A stretch of DNA of 64,000 nucleotides from Paracentrotus lividus (GCA_940671915.1 CALNVZ010003435.1:8586298-8650297), one strand, 5' to 3'. Shown: positions 26,808 through 39,793, counted from the stretch's first letter. Notes: generated by a model not told the origin, from the sequence alone. Made by a program: numbers and translations.

Positions 26808-29462
26808 GGGTAACTGGTGTACAAACGATTAATCACCTTTGAAATGATATTAAGATTGATCGGTGTGAAAAAAAAAAAAAAAATCAGAATCTTGTCATTT
26901 CTCTTTCATGTTTGTCTCTTTATCTTCAAAATAAAAGTTTGTGGATACACCTGGCACCGCACTGTCGTCCGAATGTTACGCTGTTCTTAATTATTGTATT
27001 CCTTAAATTAAATGTAAACAATATTTGATACATAATTTTTATACGATTTTAAGTAGAATCCACTTGATCTGACATAAAAGAATGATACTTCTTTCGATGG
27101 ACCTAACTTTCAAAAATACTATTGTCACTTTGTTTTTAATATATACGCAAATTATAATACGCTGATAGAATAACGCTGTGTTAATAATTTTATTGCTCTG
27201 TTGTTTTGCAGATGGATCATAGATGACTGAATCGGCCTGTACAGCAATGTAGATACGGCCATCAACATTTCGAACCCCACTCCTGGTTCAAGTCGACTGC
27301 TATTAGGGCTAAATCTCTGACAACGTGCAGCATCTCAAGACATTAGAGAGACGGTCTTCTTTGGTAAAGCTCGAGATGGACGTCTCGATGTTAGCACCCT
27401 TGTAGATTCAAATCTCTAAGACTGAATCTCAATCATCATTGACGCTTTCATCGACCTCGCCATCCCGATCTAACCATGATGAAGGGACGCTGGTTTCGAC
27501 GTCGTCGCAGTACGGTGATGGCGGTGATCATGACAGTGTGCGCCACGGCCTTCCTCCTGGCCAGGGTCCACAACATCAACGACTTCAACAACGAGATGGA
27601 GGAGCATAAGGGTATCGTGATTCGACATCAGCAGAGACATGGAGACTATGGACGGTAGGTATCCAGCTGGTGACACGACTTTTGCTCCTGCGACAATTGC
27701 TTCGTATAAGATATAGGGTTAGGGATTGGGTTTCAATAGGGTTTACTGTTAGGTTTAGGGTTATTTTTTTTAGGATAGGGTACACACTAAAAACTGGAAG
27801 GGTGCAAAAAGGGTGCATAGGGGTGCACACCGTCTTTTCTGAACGTGTGCACCCCAGAGGGCTTTCTTTTGCACCCCAAGGGTGCATGCACTACGGTCAA
27901 GGGGTGCACACTACCAGGGTGAACAAGTTGCACCCTTCTATTAGTCTCACACGATGGCTGCCAGAAAATATTAATTTATTTAACTCATTCTATTTTCATT
28001 AAAATCAAATATGTTATTATATTTTTGGTTTCATGTTATAAATAAGTAATTTAAGCAAAAATTGTCCATGAACTATCTTTTTTAAGGATATTAATGGAAA
28101 ACTATCAACTGACTTAACATTCTTGTCTTAAAGTGTCTGTAACTCAGACTAATGTTAGCGCATTTCTAACGGTAATGTGGCCCATCTCACTCAGTTCAAG
28201 GGTGTGTACTTTATGGAATTCGATGTCAATTTGTTTTAACACTCTTGTAGTGCTTTTTTTTTGTAAACCTGCAGAAAATCGCACCAATTTTTGTATTATA
28301 TTTTTGCCAGTACTAATTTCATTACTAGAGAAACTATATGTCTACTACCGCAAAGTGCACTAACCCTCTGCCACACCCCAAGAAAATTGGAAGAGTCCAC
28401 TAGCATTATCAAGTGATATCGTCACCACTATTCATTTTGAAATTTTCCTGTGTACTGACTTCTCCTTGCCGATCCTTATTGACAGGTAAGAAATCACACT
28501 ATTTTACCATACTTTGAGTTATTGAAATATTATGATTATCTCATAATGTCTCTTTAAATATAGTATGTTATAATCAACTATCATTTGTATTCTATTACAA
28601 GAGACAGAGAGCAAGAGAAAAGAGGGAGTAGATTTGGGATGTAGTGAGAGTGTTTTTATTCATTTGTATTTCCGTTTGATGCCAACATACGATTATTATT
28701 ATTGGATTTCAAAGTTGGTTAAGACCTTGCTCTGTCTCTGTCTTTTTAAAAAAATATATATATACTGTTAAGCAAACTTTTTGTGGTGTTGAACTTTTGT
28801 TGTTGTTTAGAAAGACAAGGAAAGCTTAAGCTAGGATGTTTAAATAGTAAAACCTTTGCTTTCCTCCATAGCTAAAACCACTTTCTATAAATGTTTGAAT
28901 AATGATGCATATAATTCACCCAAATTCACTTTAATATGTATACAAATATGATTAGATTACCGCTACAGGCATATCTGTAAAAAAGAAGGTTAAATAAGTC
29001 GGTATGAAACACAATGCTATACACTACCTGTATGCAGTCACATGCCCCAAGTAAGAGGGATTAAGCTGTGAAATGCGATAATGTGTTGCGCTACATGGCA
29101 GATGTGAACACAAGCCATTGCAAGCCAAAGGGAAAGAATGTCGATGGTTCAACTCTGGCGAGAAGTTAGTTTCGATAGGTCACCGGTAGTGTCACCATGT
29201 AGTGATTATTGTAACTCACAGGAAAGGTCAACATTCACAGGGTCCATCGAATCTGTCAACTTTGACAGCAAAGTACAAAAAGAGAGAGAAAAAGGGATAG
29301 CAAAAAAATAAATTAAAAAAATAAATAAATAAAAAATAGAGCAAAAGAATGAGTTAAAAAATATATATAATAAAAAAAAGCAAAAGAATGAGTAAAAAAA
29401 AAAAAAAATCAAGTTGAACTATTCTTCTATTTCAAATACAATTTTCGGTAAAATGCATATTG
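26808..29462 (+). repeat. Left arm of a 2.65-kb inverted duplication (contains GT47 coding exon 1)
   Basis: Reverse-complemented, this segment aligns end to end with 34160-36805. The match runs from GCAGGGTAACTGGTG at the outer edge, through the exon at 27212-27654, a telomere-like TTAGGG-rich stretch and a GTGCA-rich patch, to GGTAAAATGCATAT at the inner edge. In stretches I aligned by eye, similarity is roughly 90-95%, and small indels outnumber substitutions. The inner edge falls exactly where a GTGCA minisatellite begins. This copy carries the intact exon. Confidence 0.9.
27476..27654 (+). CDS. GT47/exostosin-family glycosyltransferase, first coding exon (signal anchor)
   Basis: This exon encodes the N-terminus of the glycosyltransferase completed by 41860-43180. 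The full exon starts at 27212, after a pyrimidine-rich acceptor ending TTTTGCAG, and includes about 260 bases of 5' UTR with short upstream ATGs. The ATG at 27476 is in an ACCATGA context and opens 59 codons plus two bases before the donor ACG|GTAGGT at 27655. The protein begins with a basic segment (RRRR at residues 8-11) and a hydrophobic stretch at about residues 12-29, typical of a type II Golgi membrane anchor, followed by a polar stem. The two leftover bases (CG) join the G at 41860 to make an Arg codon and continue in frame. The exon lies inside one arm of an inverted duplication. A broken second copy is at 35949-36124. Confidence 0.82.
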
Positions 29463-30290
29463 CACCCCAACGATGGGGTGCAAACTTGCCACCCCATTGA
29501 GGAGGTGCAAAGTTGCACCCCTAGGGTGCAATATTACACCTTTTGGGGTGCAACTCTACACCCTTGGCATTTCCTACTGAACTTATTGGTGTGAATGCAC
29601 CCTTTAGGGTTCATTTCTGCACCCAAGGGGTGCAGCATGCACCCTGTCGGGTGCAAAGCTACACCTCTAGGGTTCCAGAGTGCACCCCTAAGGTTCGATT
29701 CTGGACCCAAGGGGTGCAACCCTGAACCCTATTGGGTGCAAAGATGTACTTATGGGGTTCAAGATTGCACCCCTAAGTTCAATTCAGCACCCATGGGGTG
29801 CAATCCTGAACCCTATTGGGTGCAAAGATGCACTATAGGGTTCAAGATTGCACCCCTAAGGTTCAATTCAGCACCCATGGGGTACAGTCCTGAACCCTAT
29901 TCGTGCAAAGATACACCTATAGGGTTTAAGATTGCACCCCTAAGGTCCGATTTTGCACCCAGGGGGTGCAATCAGAACCCTGTGGTGCAAAGATTGCACC
30001 TATAGGGTTCCAATTACACCCCTAAGGTTCAATTCTGCACCCTATACGGTGAGGATTTCACCTCTCGGGTGCAGAATTGAGCCTTATGGGTGCAAACTTG
30101 AACCCTTTTGGTGCTAAGATACACCTTTAGGGTTTCCAAGATTGCACCCTGAAGGTTCAATTCTGCACCTGAGAGGTGCAAATCCTAACACCATATGAGT
30201 GCAAAAAAAGGGGGTTGCAAAAATAGAAGAAAAAAAAAAAAGTTACACCAACAGGGTCGAATATTGCACCTCGCAGCCAGTCATGGGTGC
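29459..30290. repeat. GTGCA-rich minisatellite, ~84-bp higher-order unit
   Basis: The tract is made of GGGTGCAA/TTGCACCC words spaced about 20 bases apart. The best part (about 29684-30016) is organised in units of about 84 bp containing CACCCCTAAGGTTCAATTC, CCCTATTGGGTGCAAAGAT and GGGTTCAAGATTG. Because 84 is a multiple of three, one plus-strand frame stays open for 136 codons. I take this as a repeat artefact. Related patches lie at 27797-27938, 35660-35810 and 36831-36903. Confidence 0.85.
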
Positions 30291-30658
30291 TACAAACAGA
30301 AACATACACTCACACTGATGCACATACCCCATGCACACTACGCTTAAGTCCAACCAGTATGCACATACAAATCACTTTACGCATAATAATGTGTCTAGAA
30401 AAGATAACGTATAATAAACCTGGAATTTAGTGAACTTCATCAAGTTATTACTTTAATTCCCGCTCTAATTCGTATAATATTTATATATTCCGGTCATTTC
30501 ACTGTAAATTATACATATAAAATTGAAATAGTTACAATATGCTTTAATAACATAACTATTTGAAGCTGCTGTTTCAACGACAATACCAAGAAGAATCATT
30601 TATTGTCATGACTATAATAAGTTAAAACGGCAAGAAAATACACAGGCATGTGTTATAC

Positions 30659-30704
<46 letters not shown>

Positions 30705-33345
30705 GAAAACTGTTCTACTTTAGAAGCTACTACTTTATGACACTCAAATTTGTACCTATATATCAAAGGCCACATATGAATACTATGTTTACAAAAGGGC
30801 ATTAAATTGTACATAGTCTCTATAACAATTAACGCAAGTGTGTTTTCAAAAATGCATAACAGTATAAATGTCACCATCGTGGAATATTATGGTTTTAGCC
30901 TATCACTAAGCACAAAGTCATGGATACATACATGAAGAATATTACAAGTATTAATGTAAAACAGTTTAGGATAAGACATTATATACAATATTTAATTAAT
31001 ATTACGGTAAAAGCATTGGGCAACAATTTTTTATTCAACATTATTTTGGCACCCTTCCAACCGGAAGTTAAACGTCAGTCAAAATCAATGCTAGCCAATT
31101 CATATCATTTTAGATAACCAGCAAACATCTAACTACATGTATATCATGAACCATTACCCGCAAATATTGCATCATAGCTAGAAATATATGCATTTTTTTC
31201 TATTTGTAAGTCTTTTGTTATGTTTTATTTAGTTCATATTGTCGCCATTTAATATTTCTGAAAGGGTAGAATTCTTCCTTTTCACTCCTGAGAGCGTAAA
31301 TGACCAGACCTGGTCATTTCTGAAACAAAAGGGGAGACAAAAGAACAATGCGCAAAAATAAAATTGATGAGATGAGGATATCAGTCAATGAAATCATAAT
31401 ACATGTTTCACATTTCTCCTAAAATGTTTTAGGTTTGTTTATACTTTTTTTTTCTTCTCATGAATAATCGCCAAAGAACGGTACAGGAAAAAAAAACAAA
31501 ACGAACCAACACCCCAAAAAGAAAGATTCTTCGCGCCATGCAGTGTGCGTTGCTAAGGAGGATGCCGCCAAAATCACGGTCATGATTATGAAACAAAATA
31601 TGTAATAAAAGAAGCAAATTTGGAGTGTTGCAGAAATTTACAAACCGGCTTTGCAATACAAGACTTGATTTTCCCTTGGCAACGGCAGAAAAAAAAAATT
31701 CCTCTCTAGATCTTGGTGCTTTACTTTCCATTGTACTGTATCTTTTGGCAATTTTAATTTGCAAAAAGGATATAAACAAAACGTAACAGTATTTGAAAAC
31801 CATCTTGTTAATTTCATTCACTGAAATTCCCATCCTCCAAAATTTCATTGTAGGCCATTGTCTTTTATCTCCCCTTTTGTTTAGAATTTATTCAGATCTG
31901 GTCATGCAGTGCTCTATGGAATTACAAGGGAACAGATACCTTTTCAGATATACCAAAAATGGTCGCCAACACACTGCTTTTAATTAATTATTATAACATT
32001 AACACCTGTAAAAAAGAAAATGCATCTAATTAACTTTTCAGTCATGTTCTTAATACTTGTTGAGGGTGAGAATAGTATACGATGTCTCGCCATGTCTATT
32101 TACAGTGGCGCCATTCAAATAGGGGCACAACAGGTATGGGCCCTCTATTATTTGAATTATTTGAAAACCAGTCACTGAAACCCCCTATTCTTAAATTTGG
32201 CTGCAACCCCCCCCCCTTCCTCCCATTCAAATCCTATACCACAACGTCCATTCTTTAGTATGTTCGAATAAGCAAATTGTCACGTTTAAATAGTTGTAAG
32301 AACAATAAAATTTATAATATGTCAAAACATTTGAGGAAAAAAAAAAAAAAAATCAGATGCTGATTTGTGTAAAATGACAAAGCATACAACAGATAATGAC
32401 ACATAGGCCTATGTAGTGTAAAACTTAGGATCTGTAGGACAATAAAATCTATTGACACACATTGAAGCTACAAATTAATTTTGTGGTAAACTACAAGATT
32501 ATATATTTAAAAAAAATATATATATATAAGCACTGTTTCCTACCAAATCGTGGACCATTTCAAATCCAATAATGCAAAAGGAATCGAAGTGCAGCATCTC
32601 TGTAATGTGACGTCTTTGATGATCAATGGATTCCTCTGGATGAAAGGGCTGTAGGGGTTGGCACCACGGCTCCTAAGATGTAAAAAAGACAAAGAAGATC
32701 TCTTAAATAAATCACAATCAGTGCATAAAGGCTTTTTCAAGATGAAAAAAACACTAACATTTTCGCTGCAAATTTATTCCGGGGTACTTCAGGAAGACAC
32801 AATGGAAAATGTGTTTCTTCTCCTTTTGAACCCCCCACGACTCCGAAAAAGTTCAGGAATTGAGTGAGCTATGATGATATTATTTTCTTAACATTTTCTT
32901 TCTTTCTTTTTTATAACAGCAATAAAGCATTTCCCTCTTTTGGTGGTGTGTGTGTGTGTGTGTGTGTGTGTGTATTTTTTATTTATTTATTTTTTTACCT
33001 TATTGATGAAATCCTTCTCGTTAAAAGTCCGTGGAATTGTTCGGGTAACATGCAGCCATCAAATCTATATAGTTAGTAATGAAAAATATATTTGTGTTAT
33101 AAGTAAACTGATTAAGGGTCAGGCCAGATTTATGTGCTACCAACATTTCTAGGCTTTCACTGGAATGCTATAGCCAACGCACTCAAACTTATAAAAATAT
33201 GAAATTTTGACTTTATAGGCCTACATTACAATAAACAGTAAAAAAAAATAATAAAAAAATAAAAATAATAATAATAAAGATAGCACTAATAAAAGTCTAA
33301 TCAATTAACATGATTAACAATAAAATATGATCCACAGGCACGTAC

Positions 33346-33426
33346 CTTCGTCAGAACTCTTTCCACCACAGCCTGCCCTATTTCAGAGGTCTCTGGTGAT
33401 CATCCGTCACACCCGCAGGAGAGCCT
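33346..33426 (-). other. Candidate antisense exon (weak)
   Basis: On the minus strand an 81-base segment lies between GGATCCAG and the donor GAAG|GTACGT. All three frames contain stops, so it could only be untranslated or a terminal coding part. It lies downstream, on the same strand, of the candidate at 33983-34050. Splice-site-like sequence is the only evidence. Confidence 0.2.
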
Positions 33427-33982
33427 CTGGATCCAAACAAAGACAATTACGCGATTAATATAAGATTTCAAACATCAAATATTAATAAAGTTGTACTCGT
33501 GTGCGGTCATCCAGCTTGCCTCGATATACATTTTTCCACATTCCTATTTGTTGCTTGATTAGGCCCTTAAATTTGAGATTTATTAAAGGGAATAAAGTGG
33601 CCAGTATTAGAGCACCACCTAAAGTCCTAATCTACTCAATCTTGCCCCCTTTCTTTAATTATGTAACACAACATTATTTGAGCAATGTAGTCTAATAAAA
33701 TATATCAAATTGATTGATAAACACATTTATTTGTTAAGTACTCAAAACCAAGAAGTGAAACAAAGTTTTTTGGGTTCTGTTCAGTCAAAACATTTAAATT
33801 TCGTTAGTGACAATTTTATAGTTTAATTTAGGAAATGTAATCTCAAAAGATATATGTTACTGTATATTAAATTTATGAGACCAGCTTTTATATAAATTGA
33901 GCTTATAAGAACCCTAACACCATCCACGTCAGTTCAGTCTCGCTTTAGATGATAATATTTTGAATATGAGGATCAAACTTAC

Positions 33983-34050
33983 TGTTGATAGCTTGGAATG
34001 TCCGGTAATAGTCTCTCAGCTACTTGTACTCTCGTTCCGATCCTGTCCAT
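33983..34050 (-). other. Candidate antisense exon with one open frame (weak)
   Basis: A 68-base segment on the minus strand lies between TTACATGCAG and AACA|GTAAGT. One frame is fully open from an ATG at the first base and reads MDRIGTRVQVAERLLPDIPS and on. It lies just inside the right inverted arm. If the arm is real and transcribed from the minus strand, it would follow the exon copy at 35949-36124, but the phase does not preserve that frame. No family is recognised. Confidence 0.25.
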
Positions 34051-34159
34051 CTGCATGTAACACAAGTCATGATACAGAAAATAAGGAGAATTCTACAAAC
34101 ACATATTGGTAATTGTGAGAGTTTGACAAGAAATTGATCACTTACTCTCAGTTTTGTTG

Positions 34160-36805
34160 AATATGCATTTTACCGAAAATTGTATTTGAAATAGAAGAAT
34201 AGTTCAACTTTGATTTTTTTTTTTTTACTCATTCTTTTGCTTTTTATTATATATATTTTAACTATTCTTTTTGCTCTATTTTTTATTATTTATTTTTTTA
34301 ATTTATTTTTTTTGCTATCCTTTTCTCTCTCTTTTTTGTACTTTGCTGTCAAGTTGACAGATTGATGGACCCTGTGAAATGTTGACCTTCCTGTGAGTTA
34401 CAATATTCTATAATGGGTGAACTAGGTGACCTACTGAAACTAACTTCTCCCAAGAGTTGAACCATCGACATTCTTTCCCCTGGCTTGCAATGGCTTGTGT
34501 CACATCTGCCATTAGCCAAACACTTATCGCATTTTCCACAGCTTAATACCCTCTTACTTGGGCATGCTGCAATACAGGTAGTGTTAAGGTGTGTTCATAC
34601 CCGACTTATTTAACGCCTTCTTCTATACAGATATGCCTGTAGCGGTAATCTAATCATATTTGTATACATATTAAAGTGAATTTGGTGAATTATATGCATC
34701 ATTATTCAAACATTTATAGAAAAGTGGTTTTAGCTAGGGAGGAAAGCAAAGTTTTACTATTTAACAATCCTAGCTTAGCTTCCTTGTCTTTCTAAACAAC
34801 AACAAAAAGATATCAACACCACAAGACAAGTTTGCTAACAGTATATATATATTTTTTTAAAAAAGACAGGACGAGCAAGTCTTAACCACATTTGAAATGC
34901 CATAATAATAATAATCGGTATGTTGGCCATCAACGGAAATACAAATGATAAAACACTCTCACTACACCAAATCTACTCCCTCTTTTCTCTTGCTCTCTGT
35001 CTCTTGGTAATAGAATACAAATGAATAGTTGATATAACATACTATATTATAAGAGACATTATGAGATAATCATAATATTTCAATAACTCAAATAATGGTT
35101 AAATAGTGGGATCTTACCTGTCAATAAGGATCGCAGGAGAAGTCAGTACACAGGAAAATTTCAAAATGAATTAGTGTGACGATATCACTTGATAATGCTA
35201 GTGGCTCTTCAATTTCTGGGGGTGTGGCAGAGGGGTTAGCACTTTGGGTATAGTAGACATATAGTTTTCTCTAGTAATGAAATTAGTACTGGCAAAAATA
35301 TAATACAAAAAATTGGGTGCGATTTTCTGCCCAGGTCTTACAAAAAACAGCACTACAAGAGTGTTAAAACAATTGACATCGAATTCCATAAAGTACACAC
35401 CCTTGAACTGAGTGAGATGGGCCACATTACCGTTAGAATGCCGCTAACATTAGTCTGAGTTACAGACATTTAAGACAAGAATGTAAGTCAGTTGATAGTT
35501 TTTCCATTAATATCCTTATAAAAAGATAGTTCATGAGACAATTTTGCTTAAATTACTTATTTTATAACATGAAACCAAAATATAATAACATATTTGATTT
35601 TAATGAAAAATAGATGAGTTAAATAAAATTATATTTTCTGGCAGCCATCGTGTGAGACTATAGAAGGGTGCACTTTGCACCCCTGGTAGTGTGCACCCCT
35701 TGACCGTAGTGCATGCACCCTTGGGGGTGCAACAAGCACGCCCTCTGGGGTGCACACGTTCAGAAAAGACGGTGTGCACCCCTATGCACCCTTTTTGCAC
35801 CCTTCAGTTTTTAGTGTGTACCCTATCCTAAAAAAAAATAACCCTAAACCTAACAGTAAAACCCTATTTGAAACCCAATCCCTAACCCTATATCTTATAC
35901 GAAGCAATTGTCGCAGGAGCAAAGTCGTGTCACCAGCTGGATACCTACCGTCCATAGTCTCCATGTCTCTGCTGATGTCGAATCACGATACCCTTATGCT
36001 CCTCATCTTCGTTGTGAAGTCGTTGATGTTGTGGACCCTGGCCAGAGGAAGGCCGTGGCGCACACTGTCATGATCACCGCCATCACCGTACTGCGACGAC
36101 GTCGAAACCGGCGCCCTTCATCATGGTTAGATCGGGATTGGCGGATGGTCGATGAAGCGTCAATGATGATTGAGATCAGTCTTAGAGATTTGATCTACAA
36201 GGGTGTAACATCGAGACGTCATCTCGAGGTTTACCATAAGAAGACCGTCTCTCTCTAATGTCTTGAGATGCTGCACATGTTGTCAGAAGATTTAGCCCTA
36301 ATAGCCAGTCGACTTGAACAGGAGTGGGGTTCGAAATTGTTGATGCCGTACTACATTGCTGTACAGGCACGATCAGTATCTATGATCCATTGCAAACAAC
36401 AGAGCCAATAAAATTATTAACACAGCGTTATTCTAATTCAGCCGTATTATAATTTGCGTATATATTAAAACACAAAGTGACATAGTGATTTTTGAAGTTA
36501 GGTCCATCGAAAGAAGTATCATTCCTTTTATGTCAGATCAAGTGGATTCTACTTAAAATCGTATAAATTATGTATCAAATATTGTTTACATTTATTTAGG
36601 AATACATAATTAAGAACGGCGTAACATCGGACGACAGTGCGGTGCCAGGTGTATCCCAAACTTTATTTTGAGATAAGAGAAATGAAGAAGAAAGTGATCA
36701 AAGATTCTGATATTTTTTTTTTTTTTTCACAACCGATCAATCTTAATATTCATTTCAAAGGTGATAATCGTTTGTCTACACCAGTTACCCTGCTAATCTC
36801 TCTCT
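34160..36805 (-). repeat. Right arm of the 2.65-kb inverted duplication
   Basis: Reverse complement of 26808-29462, ending at an assembly gap. The exon copy, its splice region, the TTAGGG-like stretch and the GTGCA patch appear in the expected inverted order. Its outer edge differs from the other arm (CT-rich here, unique sequence there). The spacer between the arms is 4.7 kb, so this is not the simple back-to-back palindrome produced by a missed sequencing adapter. Confidence 0.9.
35949..36124 (-). pseudogene. Inverted, frame-broken copy of GT47 coding exon 1
   Basis: The minus strand repeats the ATGATG start, signal-anchor region and donor of 27476-27654, but in 176 bases instead of 179. 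A missing base near codon 4 shifts the frame to a stop by about codon 14. Single bases are also missing or added around the bases encoding FLLA and NNEMEE. The AG of the upstream acceptor is lost (TTTGCAATGG in place of TTTGCAGATGG). As sequenced it cannot encode or splice the N-terminus. It may be a dead copy, or a badly corrected copy of the other haplotype. Confidence 0.8.
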
Positions 36806-36830
36806 NNNNNNNNNNNNNNNNNNNNNNNNN
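36806..36830. other. Assembly gap (25 N)
   Basis: The gap lies exactly at the outer end of the right inverted arm, within CT-rich sequence. GTGCA-type repeat resumes at 36831. The join is therefore unreliable. Confidence 0.99.
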
Positions 36831-39793
36831 ACACTTGCACCCTTAGGGGTATAGGTATAGCGACAAAGCTGTGCACCCTTTAGGGTGCTAAGTTGAACCT
36901 CTATTTCTTAGTGTGTATATTGTTCAGTCCAATGTGGAACTTATTTATTCGATTAGTTCATATGGAATTTAGAACGTAGCAATTGGCGCCGGAGCAATAA
37001 TAGTCAGTGAATCGCCAACTAATGGGATAACTCCAAGATCTAACATTCCGTGGTTGACAGGTTAAATGGATATTGAAGTCGAAGTGGATCCCCCTTGTTT
37101 TATCAATTTTCGTTTTCGAAAAAAAAAAATGAAACTTCGGGTAAGTTTTGTATAGGCGTCAATGAAGTCAAATTAACAATTTGTTTCAACTGACAATAAA
37201 AACTATGGCCTGAAAACAATAAAAAATGGTATCGGTTCTTTACCGGAGAAATGACAGTAGGATTTGGAAATGCTGGAAATAGAACCAAAAGTGATATGAA
37301 ATAAACTGTGTCCTTTTAGAGGGAACGTTAATAAGATTTAATCAAAATACCATCAATGAATTTCCATCAGGCCTAGGCAAGAGGGATCCCAGAATTGGTT
37401 TTATTGTAGAGATGAAAATAAGAACATCATATTTATATCAGTCCCAGCAGCAAAATATCTTCTTTTGGGCTTCTTTTAAAATCAATTCGACGATCATTCA
37501 CCCGAAGCGCCCATAAAGGGCATGGTATAAAAGATAATTATATTATCTTTTCTACCTCCCAAAACGTAAAATTCTTTCGTTTAGAACTTTTTTTCTGGGA
37601 TCAAAATCAATTTACGAAGAATGTACAATTTTTGTATTCCTAGCGGGAGACACAATTTGCCTTTTTTTTTTTTTAACATGAAAGTCTTCTGAGAGCTAGA
37701 AGTGCATCCAACTCATACAGCAACATAGAGATAACATTCTTCTGCCTCTCAACACGTTACCGGTATCAAACCATTTCTTAGGCAGGCCTATGCCTGTCTT
37801 TAAAAAAATAATGTTAACTACATTTTGAGAACAAATTTTGACCAAATTGCTTTTCGACACATGGCACAGAGCCTTGTCATGTAAACAAATGCTATTCTCG
37901 AAAATTACACCGAAAAAAAATGGAATTAGCCACTTTTGGATATAAACTCTTTAGACAAAGCACGTCACTGTGTGAGCTCCCTGACCCATGAGTTAAATCT
38001 TTAAAAGAAAACAAAAACTTTGGATAGACTGGATACTCTCTCTGCGGTTATATGAGGTCAATTATTATTAACCTTATAGGGTACAGGCCTTTTGACTAAT
38101 TTTCATATCAATTGAAAACGTGATCATGTGACCCATTCTCCAATATATAATTTACGATTCATGTAATGATAAAAGCTATCATCGTAGTACTGCCTTCATT
38201 TGGGGTTTGATTTTGTTCAGAACTGACAGGGATGAAATCTGAGTAGTTATACTAATATTTCTTTTAAAGCTCAAACAATGGTCGTCTGAAATTGGTGGTT
38301 GATTCATTTATCTCGGGTCGCACTACAGCACTCCAGCAGTCAAATTCAGTCCACTTATTCGTAAGTCATACAGCTGGTTGTAATAAAATTTCTTCTCTCA
38401 TTTCCTCGTCATGAAATCCGGGCAACTATTTGGTGTAAGCATATGAAACGGAGGTCCATATTTTACACAGTACTTCTACCAACAAGAAGAAATGTTATCA
38501 TTACGTGCTGGTGTATTCTTTTGCTTGGTAATGTCAGCTATATACATTTGCTTTTTGCTATTAGCGATATGAATTTTGAAGGTGAAGCTCAAATATAAAA
38601 ACTTATTTTGGATAATATTGCGCACCTTTCTTTGGGACAAGCATGTTTAGTCGTAATTTATTAGGTCGTTGCTCTGTTTGGAAAAAAAAATCCCTTCTTG
38701 AGGGGGCGGGCCGCCCCTGACATCAATTTTGAGGGGGCTTCATTGTTCATCGGACTCTATCGCTCTCGGGAATATAACAATAGGTAATTATAACGTCGCT
38801 CATGTGAACAGACTGCCCAATGAATATTGATCTCACTCTATTATGAGAATATTGACCTGTTATTTCATTAGCGGAATAAATATTGGCAGGTTTGACGCTC
38901 TTTACAAGCCCTAAACCCCTTTAATGGTTCATAGCTTTTCTTTTGTTGCTCTTGGAAAATGCCCTGTAATTGGTTTACCGAAAGGCCTCTAATGGCTTTT
39001 TAAAAAGTACTACTTTTCAAGGAAAATACATCACCAGTTGAACGATATATACCAGGTTTTCATTATAACAGGTGGTATATGGCTTCCCCGTTTAGTGAAA
39101 AGTTAAAAAGGAATCGGCGATTGGGAACAGAGAGAATTTAATTAATGTTCTGCGCATTGATTAATTGACAGTTAATGGTCTTGCCCGGAGCTGCATTTAC
39201 CTTAGAAGGGTCCGCAGAGAATTGAGTATATGAATATAAAAAAGGCCTAAGTCCATAGGAGGCCATTTCGAGATAATCGAAAAAAACTGAATATTTGTTT
39301 AATTTGGGCAATTAAAGTATATTTGGCCAAAAGACATCAGAGAACATCATAAAACAAATTTAAGTGTACATTTTTTATGAACATAAATTTTCAAGTTACT
39401 TGTGGGCGGGCCCTTTTGTCTGGTGGACTTGGGTCGTTTTTAGAATCATATGGACTTAGGTCGTTCTTACATTCATATACATGATAGACTTCTGTAGTAC
39501 TGAATGTATAAAAATGATACACAAGAGATTTCTTTTATATATCAGACAAAAAGGGCCCCTTATCTTTTTGTATTTGAGGTTTTTTAAATATTTTTTTTTA
39601 TAGCTGATGTGTTTCGGGATGAGCGAGCGGGTGTGGGTGTGGGTGTGTGGGTTTTAAATGTGAGGACATGTGTAGGTGTTCAAATTACTGAAAAAAAAGT
39701 TTGCAAATGATGTATTATTCACGTTTTAACAGTTCACTGTTCTTCCATCCATGAAACCAAGAATCTTAAGCACACAAACAACAGTTCAAGAAT

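Larger units (their letters stand above)
8798..27211. other. Intron or intergenic, no coding exon recognised
   Basis: This 18.4 kb is AT-rich non-coding DNA. It contains short tandem and terminal-inverted-repeat elements (10060-10198, 10222-10439, 14084-14222, 15344-15450), a CAY microsatellite near 18.6 kb, and poly-G/poly-C blocks near 14.7, 20.8, 21.0, 21.8, 23.3 and 25.4 kb. Small open frames here, for example 25088-25291 on the minus strand, have no identifiable family. If the exon at 8574-8797 belongs to the GT47 gene, the stretch is its first intron. Confidence 0.5.

Noticed and set aside
29595..30005. 136-codon plus-strand open frame with periodic PLGF/APKGC words
   Set aside because: The frame is open only because the minisatellite unit (~84 bp) is divisible by three, and the repeat patches elsewhere are not in frame.
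29459..30290. CRISPR-like regular repeat spacing
   Set aside because: The intervals between GTGCA words are themselves repeated. The window is eukaryotic and there are no cas genes.
31429..31848. 139-codon minus-strand open frame
   Set aside because: The N- and C-terminal parts are hydrophobic or basic low-complexity translations of A/T-rich DNA, with no family resemblance.
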